Assembly: GCA_902562015.1 (NCBI GenBank)
Contig: CACERX010000003.1
Coordinates: 27,066 to 91,065, forward strand
Direction: 5' to 3'
Source of the DNA: an uncultured SAR324 cluster bacterium
GTDB lineage: Bacteria > SAR324 > NAC60-12
Length of the DNA stretch: 64,000 bases
Program-made: the position numbers and the translations under genes
The notes under the pieces: generated by a model
The model's input: the letters and a program-made list of their open reading frames with translations, nothing else
Database searches by the model: none
What the model was told of the DNA's origin: nothing
In this document: positions 17,435 through 26,999 of the stretch, piece by piece
Layout: every line of letters begins with the position of its first letter
Position numbering within the stretch: the stretch's first letter is position 1

Positions 17435-18214
17435 TCAGTGAGCTTCACTCATTGCAAGTTCAAAATAAATTGCAGACAACAAGACAAAAACAAATGCCTG
17501 TAGCACTGAAATCAAAATCCCCAACCCCAAAAATGGAATAGGAAGGCCTATAGCAAATATTGAAGTAAAGATCATAACTACCTTATGATCTCCTGTCATG
17601 TTGCCAAACAACCTGATTGAAAGGGAAAGCAAGCGCACACAATGACTTACAATCTCAATAGGAAACATCAGTGGCGCAAGTAAAGGCAAAGGGCCGAGAA
17701 ATTGTTTAATATATGCAGCCCCGTGCTGACGAAGACCCAGAATGTGAGTCATAACAAAAACTATAATTGCAAAAACAATAGTGACGTTGAACTGATCAGT
17801 TGGAGGATTGAAGCCTGGTACAATACCAGCAAGGTTCAACACAAGAATGAATAATGCATAAGTCCCAAGCAAAGGTAGAATAGGACGTGCTCCTATTCCA
17901 TGGCGGATAATTCCGCTTAAAAAATTAAGGATCCCACCAACCACTATTTCCGAAAAATGCTGAAGATTTGCCCGACCTGAAGGCTCAAGCATTTCCGATT
18001 TTCGAAAAGGTTTTCCTGCAAAATAAGCAAAAAATATAAGCGCTGCTGCAACAATAAGCAGATCCAGCATGGGAACAGGGTCAATTCCAAGCTTCACAAG
18101 AGGGGCTTCTAACGAACCAAGCAGAAAATGAGACCAAGTGAAACCACTTCCAGCTGCAAACACAGGTGCTGCTGACATCAGTAACATAAATGACGTAGCG
18201 ATTTTTTTTATCAT
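17435..18214 (-). CDS. atpB: ATP synthase Fo a subunit
   Basis: A 259-residue membrane stator subunit forming the ion half-channels. The essential arginine lies in [16 protein letters not shown]. The C-terminal helix [30 protein letters not shown] is typical. The N-terminus ([20 protein letters not shown]) is signal-peptide-like, as in the c subunit of this operon. It lies 28 bp after atpI and 34 bp before atpE. F1 genes are not in the window, so Fo and F1 are encoded separately. Confidence 0.96.
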   Translation of the reverse strand: MIKKIATSFMLLMSAAPVFAAGSGFTWSHFLLGSLEAPLVKLGIDPVPMLDLLIVAAALIFFAYFAGKPFRKSEMLEPSGRANLQHFSEIVVGGILNFLSGIIRHGIGARPILPLLGTYALFILVLNLAGIVPGFNPPTDQFNVTIVFAIIVFVMTHILGLRQHGAAYIKQFLGPLPLLAPLMFPIEIVSHCVRLLSLSIRLFGNMTGDHKVVMIFTSIFAIGLPIPFLGLGILISVLQAFVFVLLSAIYFELAMSEAH

Positions 18215-18242
18215 CAGAAATTCGTTGGATTGACCTAGCCAG

Positions 18243-18671
18243 TCACTTGGAGGGCATCATTCTTATGAAAGATAAAACTATAGTGGCAAGTCCTATGTTG
18301 GAAAGTCCAATCAGTAACCCCCCCGGTGAAAGTTCTAAGTACGTCAGAGCAGCAAACATAAAAATAACTGAAATGACAAACTTTGTAAGATAAAAAAGCA
18401 AATCCAGTGGAAGAACTTTCCTTTCTTCCAACAGCTTGCGTACAAACTGCCTAGTCCACAAAAAATTAAAACCAATAACCAGACATCCTAGCACAACAGA
18501 CAAAATTAGGTCAAGTGCAAATACAGCTGTTCCCATAATTAAAACAATGCTGACTCCTAGCAGCAGATTTTGAAATAAATTGGCATGTTTTATTTCAATT
18601 GATTCTTCTTTTGTAACCAATTCATCATGTAATTTAGAAAAAACCGGTTTTTTTTCAGTATCTGGTTGCAC
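18243..18671 (-). CDS. atpI: ATP synthase protein I (AtpI)
   Basis: A 142-residue protein with a hydrophilic N-terminus (~1-30) and four predicted membrane helices, matching the ATP synthase subunit I family in size and position just upstream of atpB. Family members assist c-ring assembly and, with AtpZ, have been linked to Mg2+/Ca2+ supply in alkaliphiles. Individual residues are poorly conserved, so the assignment rests on topology and operon context. Confidence 0.8.
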   Translation of the reverse strand: MQPDTEKKPVFSKLHDELVTKEESIEIKHANLFQNLLLGVSIVLIMGTAVFALDLILSVVLGCLVIGFNFLWTRQFVRKLLEERKVLPLDLLFYLTKFVISVIFMFAALTYLELSPGGLLIGLSNIGLATIVLSFIRMMPSK

Positions 18672-18773
18672 TACTATTGTCTTTAATTAAATATTTTTTT
18701 CTTAAATATTTCCAATTTTTGTCAGGTTATGCATTAAATTTATGGCATCAAAAATTATTCTTCTGGATGAAGA

Positions 18774-19016
18774 TTATGATTCATTATTCTGGTCAGTTAC
18801 AGTATCAGACTGCACACGTTTAACCATTCGGAACATGCTACGATATCCAGCTATGATTCCAGCAATCCCAAATATGATCAGAAACCAGGGCGCTGTATCT
18901 AGCCAATCATCTAACAAAGTGCCTATCAAAAAACCGACGACAACCGACAGCCCAACCTCTAATCCCATAGAACTGTAGATTATCCATTTTGGATTGGATT
19001 TGTTAAACCGCTTCAC
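18774..19016 (-). CDS. atpZ: AtpZ/AtpI-type small membrane protein
   Basis: An 80-residue protein with two membrane helices. It carries the AtpZ-type pattern GLEVGLSVVVGFLIGTLLDDWLDTAPWFLIIFGIAGIIAGYRSMFRM: glycine-rich helix 1, an acidic LDDWL turn, and helix 2 ending in a basic segment. It is the first gene of atpZ-atpI-atpB-atpE and is separated from atpI by 102 bp. Confidence 0.85.
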   Translation of the reverse strand: MKRFNKSNPKWIIYSSMGLEVGLSVVVGFLIGTLLDDWLDTAPWFLIIFGIAGIIAGYRSMFRMVKRVQSDTVTDQNNES

Positions 19017-19128
19017 TGGGAATTAGTATCAAAAATCTTAATTATTATTTGTTATAGTTTATTTAGATAAAACATACATAATCTTAGCGAACTTAGGCCA
19101 AAATTTCAAGATTGTAACACCAAGCTTC

Positions 19129-19157
19129 TTGCACCTTACATGTGAAATCGTTATGCT
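19129..19157 (+). promoter_or_regulatory. Candidate sigma-70 promoter for aroC
   Basis: TTGCAC and TATGCT are spaced by 17 bp; transcription would start near 19164, 44 bp before the aroC ATG. It lies in the divergent region between atpZ and aroC. Judged by eye from consensus only. Confidence 0.35.
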
Positions 19158-19207
19158 GAAATGACACAAAAAATTGTATAAAATCTGTATTTTAACTTAT
19201 AAATATC

Positions 19208-20290
19208 ATGGGAGACAGTTTCGGTAAAATATTTCGCATAACTACGTGGGGAGAATCTCATGGTGCAGGAGTGGGAGTTGTAATTGACGGCTGTCCATCT
19301 GGATTAACGCTTAATGAGAATGATTTTCAATATGACCTAGATAGAAGAAAACCCGGACAAAGTAAAATTACTACACAACGCAAGGAAAGCGATATTGCAA
19401 GAATTCTGTCCGGTGTATTTGAGGGAAGAACTACGGGAGCATCAATTTCAGTTATGGTGTCTAACGAAGACGCAAAACCTCACGCGTATGAGCACCTAAA
19501 AGAATTATATCGTCCAAGTCATGCAGATTTCACCTACGAAAAAAAATACGGTTTGAGAGACTGGAGGGGCGGTGGGCGTGCAAGCGCTCGCGAAACTATT
19601 GGAAGAGTCGCAGCAGGAACAATAGCAAAAAAACTTTTACTTCACTGGGGAAACATTCAGACAATTGCCTGGGTGGAACAAATCCATGATGTTAAATCCT
19701 TAGTGGACAAAAAAACAGTCGGCGTTAAGCAGATTGAAGCTAGCATAGTACGTTGTCCGGATTCACAAGCTTCAGATGAAATGATAGAACTTATTCATAA
19801 AGCTCGTAAATCAGGTGACAGTGTCGGTGGAATTATCAGGGCAGTTGTACGCAATGTTCCTGCAGGATTAGGTGAACCAGTATTTGACAAACTGACTGCC
19901 GATCTTGCTAAGGGACTGATGTCACTCCCTGCAACTCGAGGTGTGGAGTTTGGCCTGGGTTTTGATTCAGTCAAGCTTAAAGGATCAGAACATAATGATT
20001 CTTTTGTGATGCGTGAAGGTGTTATCAGAACTAATACAAATCGTTCTGGAGGTATACAGGGTGGTATCTCGAATGGGGAAGATATAGATTTGCGGGTTAT
20101 ATTCAAACCAACAGCAACAATAAACTATGAACAGGATACTGTTACTCGCGATGGTAAAGCAACAAAACTAAAAGCTAAAGGCCGGCATGACCCCTGCGTT
20201 TTACCGAGGGCTGTCCCGATGGTAGAGGCCATGATTAATCTTGTATTAGCTGATCATTATTTGCGCCAGGAGAAAAACTGCCTTCAATAA
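19208..20290 (+). CDS. aroC: Chorismate synthase
   Basis: A 360-residue FMN-dependent lyase, the last step of the shikimate pathway (EPSP to chorismate). Signatures: [19 protein letters not shown] near the N-terminus, [20 protein letters not shown] plus [17 protein letters not shown] (FMN/EPSP site), and the C-terminal [17 protein letters not shown]. Length is normal. It is transcribed alone. Confidence 0.98.
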   Translation: MGDSFGKIFRITTWGESHGAGVGVVIDGCPSGLTLNENDFQYDLDRRKPGQSKITTQRKESDIARILSGVFEGRTTGASISVMVSNEDAKPHAYEHLKELYRPSHADFTYEKKYGLRDWRGGGRASARETIGRVAAGTIAKKLLLHWGNIQTIAWVEQIHDVKSLVDKKTVGVKQIEASIVRCPDSQASDEMIELIHKARKSGDSVGGIIRAVVRNVPAGLGEPVFDKLTADLAKGLMSLPATRGVEFGLGFDSVKLKGSEHNDSFVMREGVIRTNTNRSGGIQGGISNGEDIDLRVIFKPTATINYEQDTVTRDGKATKLKAKGRHDPCVLPRAVPMVEAMINLVLADHYLRQEKNCLQ

Positions 20291-20401
20291 ATTAATTAAA
20301 GACATTCAACATTTCTGCATGCATTAGAAATTGGTTTTAATTTTGCAAAATATATTTGAAGCAACAAACAAGGAAAATTTTTCAGTGCAAGAGTTTGAAT
20401 T

Positions 20402-20584
20402 ATGCCTCTCAAAATTAAAGCGAAGAAAATTAGGTCAAAAACTATACGTCCTGCTAGAACAGGTCGCATCAATTCAGTTTTGGCAAATTCTTCAAACAGT
20501 TTTCTTACCCCTGGCTCCGTCGCCATCATAGGTGTTCTTCTCTTTCTGGCTTTTGTTTTTGCACAAATTATCTTCATCATTTAA
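20402..20584 (+). CDS. Small basic protein with C-terminal membrane helix (hypothetical)
   Basis: 60 codons: a strongly basic N-terminal half (KIKAKKIRSKTIRPARTGR) followed by one hydrophobic helix, GSVAIIGVLLFLAFVFAQII, at the very C-terminus, which is a tail-anchored layout. I do not recognise a family. There is no clear Shine-Dalgarno, and a 94-codon frame overlaps it on the other strand; the plus-strand product looks more protein-like. It sits in the 317-bp gap between aroC and the convergent acyltransferase, which otherwise holds nothing visible. Confidence 0.3.
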   Translation: MPLKIKAKKIRSKTIRPARTGRINSVLANSSNSFLTPGSVAIIGVLLFLAFVFAQIIFII

Positions 20585-20607
20585 TTTTTATAAAATCCTC
20601 ACATATT

Positions 20608-21270
20608 TTACTTTCGGGAGTTAATGACTTCCTGATTTGTCCTTTGGGCAAGTTTTTTGAAATCAGCTTCTAGTTTCTCACAAAATTTCTGGATTTCTTC
20701 TGAAGAAAGATCTTTCGGTACAAGGAACGGATCGCCACAGGATTCTACAATAGTAGTAAAAGGCTTTGGAATTTTGTGTTTATCCCAGCTTTTTAGACTC
20801 CATTGCGATCCTGCTTCATAATGCCAAGGAATTATTGGGACACCTGAGTATTTAGCCAGCAAAACCACTCCAGATTGAATTTTCTCAGGAGGTCCAAGCG
20901 GACCATCTGGAGTAATAGCAACAGAAGTTTTTTTCTCAAGCAGTTTAATGAGCTGTTTCAGTGCAGGTATTCCACCTCTTGTAGTCGAACCTCTCACTCC
21001 CTTGTAGCCAAACTTAGAGAACACATCGTATATAACTTCTCCATCATCGCTACTGCTTATTAATGCCGTTAAATCATGACTTCGTAAAAGCCAGATACTG
21101 AAAAAAATGTTTTTGTGCCAGGTTGCGATAATGACACTACCATATTCTTTAATAGTATCTCCTAGGACTTCCATATTAACTTGTCTTACTCTTGCAGTAT
21201 AGCCTGTCAAAAGTATCAGCAAAGTTAGAATTTTAGTAATAAACCAGCGCAGGAATTTTTTCTTACTCAT
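20608..21270 (-). CDS. DUF374-type lysophospholipid acyltransferase family protein
   Basis: A 220-residue LPLAT-superfamily protein with one N-terminal membrane segment (residues ~10-25). Visible DUF374 features are ATWHKNIFFSIWL, ALISSSDDGEVIYDVFSKFGYKGVRGS, and SVAITPDGPLGPP, the last being nearly invariant in this group. Probably a membrane acyltransferase acting on a lipid or lipid A-like acceptor; the substrate is unknown. Some relatives sit beside LPS genes, but none adjoin it here. Confidence 0.85.
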   Translation of the reverse strand: MSKKKFLRWFITKILTLLILLTGYTARVRQVNMEVLGDTIKEYGSVIIATWHKNIFFSIWLLRSHDLTALISSSDDGEVIYDVFSKFGYKGVRGSTTRGGIPALKQLIKLLEKKTSVAITPDGPLGPPEKIQSGVVLLAKYSGVPIIPWHYEAGSQWSLKSWDKHKIPKPFTTIVESCGDPFLVPKDLSSEEIQKFCEKLEADFKKLAQRTNQEVINSRK

Positions 21271-21449
21271 TTTTGCTGATACTTTCTTAAATAAGAAAAT
21301 TATTGAGTTGAATGAATTTTAAAGCCTATTTAAAATAATATTTTATCATGAAGTATAAGAGTTAAACAAATCACTTGCAATCAAGACTGATTACGTGTTT
21401 AGCTTTTAGAAATACTAGATTTTAATACTAACATTCAGAGTTTAAAGTT

Positions 21450-21953
21450 TTGCTATTTAAAAAGAGATCGATAGAAATACATTTGCATGAAGTATCTCGT
21501 AAAGACTGGGAAAATGTTCTTGACGCACTTTTTAGAAACACCATTGCAAATAGCGTGAAGGGAATTGGAATTATTTGTAATACTATCCGTGAGCATCCTG
21601 ATGATGGAGAAGGTGTTGTTCAAAAAGAACTTATATATCATATCAAGGAGAAACGTGCCGATGAAGTCAGAACAAAACTTAAAAAAATTGACTTTGATCA
21701 TTTCAAGAAAATTATTCGAAATTACTCAGAGGGCAATCAAAAAGGATTAGATTTTTACCGTATAAAAAATATCCTTACAAAAGAAATCATGGTCTATCCC
21801 TTAATTCAGAGAGATGAAAAATATGGACTACTTGTATTTGATTATCCAATTGAAGATGAAAAAGCAAACAAAATAATAAAGGTAATTAATGGTGTATTGA
21901 AAAACCCTGAAATTTCTTCAACAACTCCGTCTGAAAATTCTGATGATGAATAA
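21450..21953 (+). CDS. Hypothetical soluble protein, TTG start
   Basis: A 167-residue alpha/beta-looking protein of unknown family. No ATG is available in frame before the core, so TTG at 21450 is the probable start. The body alternates basic helices (KEKRADEVRTKLKKIDFDHF) and short strands (MVYPLIQRDEKYGLLVFDYP); the tail is acidic and serine-rich. There is no membrane segment or signal peptide. Coding is supported by its length, composition and clean end before trkH. I assign no function. Confidence 0.6.
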   Translation: MLFKKRSIEIHLHEVSRKDWENVLDALFRNTIANSVKGIGIICNTIREHPDDGEGVVQKELIYHIKEKRADEVRTKLKKIDFDHFKKIIRNYSEGNQKGLDFYRIKNILTKEIMVYPLIQRDEKYGLLVFDYPIEDEKANKIIKVINGVLKNPEISSTTPSENSDDE

Positions 21954-22112
21954 ATTTGAGAAACATTTTCGATAAATAATTAATCAAAAATTAATTTCTC
22001 CTACTTTCTTCAAATTTTTGGAATCATGACCACATAGTACCATCTAATAACTCTATCAAAATAAGCTCGGTTTCAGCAAATGAATCTAACTTTGTTCCTG
22101 CAGATTCTATAA

Positions 22113-23570
22113 ATGCATTTTCGGTCAATTGCCTACGTCATGGGGACTTTGCTGATAGTCACAAGCATTGCCCTGCTTTTACCAATCATTACTTCCCTTA
22201 TTTTTAAGGAAGACGACCTAGCGGCCCTAATTATCACAGCAGCATTAACTATTACGGTCGGACTGCCTCTATGGAGGTTTTCGTCAGGTCATTACGAACT
22301 TAATTTCAAGGATGCTGTAATGATTGCTGTATTTGGTTGGGTTTTCATCTCAGCAGTATCCACAATACCATTTATAATTCACGGTTCAATTCCGTCCTTT
22401 ACTGATTCATTCTTCGAAATGATGTCAGGCTATACTACTACGGGAGCAACTATTTTGAATGATATTGAATCAGTACCTCATGGACTTTTATTATGGCGAA
22501 GTGAAACCCATCTTTTAGGTGGAATGGGATTTCTAACTCTAACTTTAATCTTCTTACCACACGGCATAGAGGGGGTACGTATATTTCGTGCTGAGTCAAG
22601 TCCCGGACAGGTGATTACAAAAGATAAATTCTTACCTAGAAACCGTGACGCCATAATTTGGCTCTGGAGTATATATCTGGGATTAAATCTGATACAGATT
22701 TTAATGCTTCTGGCAGGAGGAATGCCATTGTTTGATTCAATCTGTCATGCCTTCAGTACAATTGCAACTGCAGGATTTTCTCCTAAAAATTCAAGTATTG
22801 GCTACTACGGAAGTACATATTTTGACTGGATAATAATAATTTTTATGTTCCTCGGGGGAATGGGTTTCATGCTTTTTTATCACATGTTGAAAAATGAATG
22901 GAAACTGGTCCAAGTTAATACCGAATTACGCTGGTATGCATCTATAATTTTTTTCTTATGCTGCTTAACTACCTTGATTTTGTTGATCAAAGGGCCATAT
23001 GAAAATTTTTTTGATTCTCTTCGCTATGCAACATTTCAGATAACTTCTTTGATGACTACCACAGGCTTTACAACAACAGATTATGAACTTTGGCCTCAAT
23101 CAGTACAAATGATACTTTATATTGCCTGTTTCATAGGTGCATGTGCCGGTTCGACTACCAGTGGCATAAAAATCGTGCATTTTATTATCATCTGGAAATA
23201 CATGCTTACAACAATCAAGAAAATGTTCCACCAGCCCCGCACAGTACTACCAATTCATCTAAATCAGAGAACTATTGATCCCTTCGCAATTAACCTCTCT
23301 ATCTGTTATGTCATGGCGAATGTCTTTATTATTCTGGTTGGAAGCTGTTTTATGATTCTGCTTGAATCTATGGATTTGCAGACAGGAATCAGTTGTGTGA
23401 TATCAGCTCTAATGAATATCGGCCCCGGATTTGGTGATGTTGGTCCTGCTGAAAATTTTGCTCAAATCTCAGCTCCTGGTAAATGGTTTTTAGCATGGTT
23501 GATGTTGATAGGAAGACTTGAAATGTTTACCGCACTCGTTTTGCTTTTCCCCTCTTTCTGGAAAAAATAA
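22113..23570 (+). CDS. trkH: Trk-type K+ uptake membrane subunit TrkH
   Basis: A 485-residue SKT-superfamily transporter with four M1-P-M2 repeats. The selectivity-filter loops are visible in order: SGYTTTGATIL, STIATAGFSPKN, TSLMTTTGFTTTDY and LMNIGPGFGDVGP, each with the key glycine. It takes up K+ across the inner membrane, normally gated by cytosolic TrkA, which is not in this window. Length is normal. Given the sodium-related genes elsewhere in the window, some Na+ dependence is possible but not shown. Confidence 0.95.
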   Translation: MHFRSIAYVMGTLLIVTSIALLLPIITSLIFKEDDLAALIITAALTITVGLPLWRFSSGHYELNFKDAVMIAVFGWVFISAVSTIPFIIHGSIPSFTDSFFEMMSGYTTTGATILNDIESVPHGLLLWRSETHLLGGMGFLTLTLIFLPHGIEGVRIFRAESSPGQVITKDKFLPRNRDAIIWLWSIYLGLNLIQILMLLAGGMPLFDSICHAFSTIATAGFSPKNSSIGYYGSTYFDWIIIIFMFLGGMGFMLFYHMLKNEWKLVQVNTELRWYASIIFFLCCLTTLILLIKGPYENFFDSLRYATFQITSLMTTTGFTTTDYELWPQSVQMILYIACFIGACAGSTTSGIKIVHFIIIWKYMLTTIKKMFHQPRTVLPIHLNQRTIDPFAINLSICYVMANVFIILVGSCFMILLESMDLQTGISCVISALMNIGPGFGDVGPAENFAQISAPGKWFLAWLMLIGRLEMFTALVLLFPSFWKK

Positions 23571-23684
23571 TCTCAAACATAAGGCGAGCTGCTTTAAATA
23601 TCTGAGGATAAATAAAATTTTTTTTATACCATTTTTTCCAAATAGAAACTTATAATTAATTGTGCAGTAATCTTACTTTTAAAA

Positions 23685-25670
23685 TTAATTCGAATTTCCC
23701 CAAATAACTTTAACCTTCCTTTCTGATACCAATTTTTTCACAAAAGAGCAGTCTTTTTTATGGATTGTTATTACTCTTTCTTTAGTAAGGTAACCAAGTA
23801 TAGGCTGTTTTTTTTTAGGGGAGCAGCATTTTGCAATTCTAGTAGATACGTTGTCCATTCCGTCTACAATTATCAAAGCTTTGGAAGTAGCTAAAGCTGA
23901 TTTTCCCTTGGTTTTTTTAGCCTCTGATTCAGTTGCAGATTCTTTTGCCTTTTTAAAACTAGTCTGTTCAGGACCTATGTCATCTGCAAACCACCGACGT
24001 ATTTCCTCACTGTTAATGGAACCTTCTCCTATACAGAAGAGTATGTGCTCAAATTCCTGGTTTTTTTTCAATCGAGACTCCCTCTCCAATTGTCCGTCTC
24101 TAATCAGCCTGTTCAAGTTTAAGCCATTTGCTCGGAATTCTTTCTCCAGCATCTCCATGCCTTCTTTTTTACTAATTTCACGCTCCTTCTCATGCAAAGC
24201 ATGTTTAATTTTGTTTCTGGCATGACGAGTTTTAACAAATTCAAGCCACTCTTTTCGTGGCTCCTGTCTAGATGATGTAATAATCTCTACCTCTTCACCA
24301 CTTTTCAGAGAACTATCCAGGCTAGTAATAATTCCATTGGCCTTTGCTGCTATTGTTCTATTTCCCACTTCTGTATGAATTGCGTAGGCGTAATCTAGGG
24401 GAGAAGCAAATTGAGGAAGTTCAATTATTTCACTAGCAGGTGTAATAACGTATATCTTGTCACTATAAAAATCTAGTATTGGATTCAATTTACCTTTACC
24501 TTCCGAATTTATTTTTTCTAAAAATGATTCTTGAATTTGGTCAACTTTTTTCCCATCATACTTGTTCATTTTTTCCTTATATAGCCAATGCGCCGCTAAT
24601 CCGAATTCTGCCATATGATGCATTTCATGTGTCCTAATTTGTATTTCAATAGGCCTTGGTTTGCTTAATGGTTCATCATTGATTTCCATCACTGTTGTGT
24701 GAAGTGACTGATATCCGTTTGGTTTAGGATTAGAAATATAATCTTTAAATCTATTTTTTACTGGAGCCCAGTTTTCGTGGATAAAACTTAAAGCGGTGTA
24801 GCATTGATCTATATTTTTAACCAAAACTCGAAAAGCAATTAAATCCTTAATCCGCTCAAAATCATTCTCTACCCGGTCTAATTTTTGAAATATTGAATAA
24901 AATCGTTTGTAACGTCCCTGAACTTCATGTGGGATCCCCGCCTTTTTCAACATTTTCTGAATATTGTTAGAAATCCTTTCAACACTGTTAGAGCGTTCAG
25001 ATCGCTTCCGAGCAATTTTTTTCTTTAAAATCTGATAATTGTCATATTCAAGATTACGAAATGCACAGTCCTCAAGCTCAGATTTAATCCAAAAAATCCC
25101 TAATCTCCCGGCCAAAGGCGCATATATGTTAAGAGCTATCCATGCTTTTGCCTCCTGTTCTTCTCGAGTAAGAGACATCATACTTTCGAGTTTATGGAGC
25201 TGTAACACTAGGTATACAGTCAACAACTGTACATCTGCCAGTACTGTTAATAGCATCCTAATAGCTAGCTCAGCCTGTATTTCTTTTTTTGGAGTAAATG
25301 GGATACGATTTACCTTAAGTAACCTTTGATAAAGATGAATTGATTCAGAAAATATTTTTTCTGGACTTTCTGGATCTATATCAATGATATCAGTTGGTAT
25401 ATCCTCTTCTTTTTGATACTGTAAAAAAAGAAAAAGAGCCATTATGGTAGATGTGCTTAAAGAAAAAAATTTGAGCTTGTTCAAAAAAGCGCCTGCACCA
25501 TCTAGATCATTTTGCTTAGAATACCATCTCTGAAAAATATTAATAGACTCAGGAGTTGATAAAAATAATTCCTTAAAGTCAGAGATGCTAGCTTTTTCTT
25601 CAGAGTAATCAGCATCTACGAGAGTTGGCAATACTCCGTGCGAATTTTCAGTACCTTTAAGATTATTCAT
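23685..25670 (-). CDS. relA: RelA-type (p)ppGpp synthetase with degenerate hydrolase domain and no ACT domain
   Basis: 661 residues. The N-terminal HD region (~60-200) lacks the HD...ED metal-binding residues, so it should not hydrolyse ppGpp. The synthetase domain (~245-365) is intact: GRYKRFYSIFQKL, DLIAFRVLV, RFKDYISNPKPNGYQSLHTT, EIQIRTHEMHHMAEFGLAAH. The substrate loop at 273-276 is RIKD, the RXKD form usual in SpoT/Rel, not the EXDD of RelA. A TGS domain (~405-460) and a zinc-finger-like CC...H..DC motif follow, but the protein ends at VKVIWGNSN where an ACT domain would begin. Likely a ribosome-associated alarmone synthetase. Confidence 0.88.
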   Translation of the reverse strand: MNNLKGTENSHGVLPTLVDADYSEEKASISDFKELFLSTPESINIFQRWYSKQNDLDGAGAFLNKLKFFSLSTSTIMALFLFLQYQKEEDIPTDIIDIDPESPEKIFSESIHLYQRLLKVNRIPFTPKKEIQAELAIRMLLTVLADVQLLTVYLVLQLHKLESMMSLTREEQEAKAWIALNIYAPLAGRLGIFWIKSELEDCAFRNLEYDNYQILKKKIARKRSERSNSVERISNNIQKMLKKAGIPHEVQGRYKRFYSIFQKLDRVENDFERIKDLIAFRVLVKNIDQCYTALSFIHENWAPVKNRFKDYISNPKPNGYQSLHTTVMEINDEPLSKPRPIEIQIRTHEMHHMAEFGLAAHWLYKEKMNKYDGKKVDQIQESFLEKINSEGKGKLNPILDFYSDKIYVITPASEIIELPQFASPLDYAYAIHTEVGNRTIAAKANGIITSLDSSLKSGEEVEIITSSRQEPRKEWLEFVKTRHARNKIKHALHEKEREISKKEGMEMLEKEFRANGLNLNRLIRDGQLERESRLKKNQEFEHILFCIGEGSINSEEIRRWFADDIGPEQTSFKKAKESATESEAKKTKGKSALATSKALIIVDGMDNVSTRIAKCCSPKKKQPILGYLTKERVITIHKKDCSFVKKLVSERKVKVIWGNSN

Positions 25671-25688
25671 TTTATTTTGGAGTACAAA

Positions 25689-26288
25689 TTACAAAACTCC
25701 CTGTGATAGAAAAAAAGAGTAGAGCTTAGCGTCAAATTTAATTCTTTGACTACTCTGCTGATTAAAAAATTCTGAAATTTCATTCACTGATTTCTTGAAA
25801 ACTGTAATAAATTCTCCCGGTTCATTTTTTGCTTTGGGACTTTGGTTCTCTGCAAGACTTTCGTCTATCTTTATATGTGCAAAAGAAACCGCTTCAGAAA
25901 GAAGCCCCGGTGATGAGTATAACCTGGGACTAATCTTCTGAAACTCCCCAACATAACCTGTTTCTTCTAAAAGTTCACGAATCGCAGTTTGTTCACGAGT
26001 CTCCCCACTATCAACGAGCCCCGCAGGAAATTCTAACAAATATGAATTTGTAGGAGGTCTAAATTGACGAATAATTATATAACGATCTGAAGGCTCCATC
26101 TTAGCTATAATAACTACTGCTTCAGCATCGTTTTTCCTGTGTAATCCTTCCCATTTACGTTTTTGTTTTTTTTCATCTTCATAACTAATTTCAACAAGGT
26201 TTGACCACTTTCCTTGATGAAGCAAATGCTCTTCAAGCACAGTACTTACTCCAAATTTTTTAGACTCTTCTGTTTTTATATATGACAT
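25689..26288 (-). CDS. NUDIX hydrolase, ADP-ribose pyrophosphatase-like
   Basis: A 199-residue protein with a complete Nudix box, GLVDSGETREQTAIRELLEETGY, fitting GX5EX7REUXEEXGU (split here over residues ~90-112). The upstream PPTNSYLLEFPAG and the downstream SPGLLSEAVSFAHI are typical of the ADP-ribose pyrophosphatase branch, where RQ.RP and EFPAG contact substrate. It probably hydrolyses ADP-ribose or a related nucleoside diphosphate. It is 18 bp upstream of relA and co-directional, so probably co-transcribed. Confidence 0.88.
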   Translation of the reverse strand: MSYIKTEESKKFGVSTVLEEHLLHQGKWSNLVEISYEDEKKQKRKWEGLHRKNDAEAVVIIAKMEPSDRYIIIRQFRPPTNSYLLEFPAGLVDSGETREQTAIRELLEETGYVGEFQKISPRLYSSPGLLSEAVSFAHIKIDESLAENQSPKAKNEPGEFITVFKKSVNEISEFFNQQSSQRIKFDAKLYSFFLSQGVL

Positions 26289-26492
26289 GCGAATTTAACT
26301 TAGAAAGTTGGGGAACAAACTTACATAGTCTAAACTTACATAAGTACGCAAGGTTAAAAGATAGCTGATTTTATGACAATCACAATCCATTTTTATAGAT
26401 GTTTTTGCGTTGTCATTTACCTAATTACTGCCTTATTATTCAGCGCATAAGAAAAATTCAAATGTATCACATATATAAATATAGGTGTTTTA

Positions 26493-26966
26493 ATGAGAAG
26501 CATTCGTTTGATTTGGGTTGGTAAAACTCAGGAGCCATATTTGAGAAATGGGATCAACGCTTATATGAAGAAGCTTTCCCATTATATCAAAATTGATTCT
26601 GATGAAATCAAGCCTGCACAGTACAGTTCAGGAACTGCAAATAAGTGGCGCCAGCAGGAAACTGAAATTATGATTAAAAAAATTAACTCAACTGAATTCA
26701 ATATTTTCCTAGACCAAAACGGACAAAGGCAAACTTCAGAGGGTTTAGCTAAATGTTTTGAAAAGCAAATTTTGTTAGGAATAACCAGAACTAATTTTTT
26801 TATTGGCGGGGCACATGGTATAGACAGATCTATACTTCCTTCAGGGATACAATTATTAAGTCTCTCTGAAATGACTTTTACACATCAAATGGTAAGGTTA
26901 TTCTTATTGGAACAAATTTATCGAGCATTCACAATAATTCGTGGAGAACCATACCACAACTATTGA
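26493..26966 (+). CDS. rlmH: 23S rRNA (pseudouridine(1915)-N3)-methyltransferase RlmH
   Basis: A 157-residue SPOUT methyltransferase acting on pseudouridine 1915 of helix 69 in the large ribosomal subunit. Signature regions: LDQNGQRQTSEGLA, FFIGGAHGID, and the C-terminal LSLSEMTFTHQMVRLFLLEQ followed by IYRAFTIIRGEPYHNY, the near-universal family ending. It runs divergently from the NUDIX gene and leads a set with lapA-TPR, recO and msrA. Confidence 0.97.
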   Translation: MRSIRLIWVGKTQEPYLRNGINAYMKKLSHYIKIDSDEIKPAQYSSGTANKWRQQETEIMIKKINSTEFNIFLDQNGQRQTSEGLAKCFEKQILLGITRTNFFIGGAHGIDRSILPSGIQLLSLSEMTFTHQMVRLFLLEQIYRAFTIIRGEPYHNY

Positions 26967-26999
26967 TTTAAGTTTTTGTAAATTATCTTAAATAACACT

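Noticed and set aside
20296..20580. 94-codon minus-strand frame between aroC and the acyltransferase
   Set aside because: Overlaps a more protein-like plus-strand frame and looks like its antisense shadow.
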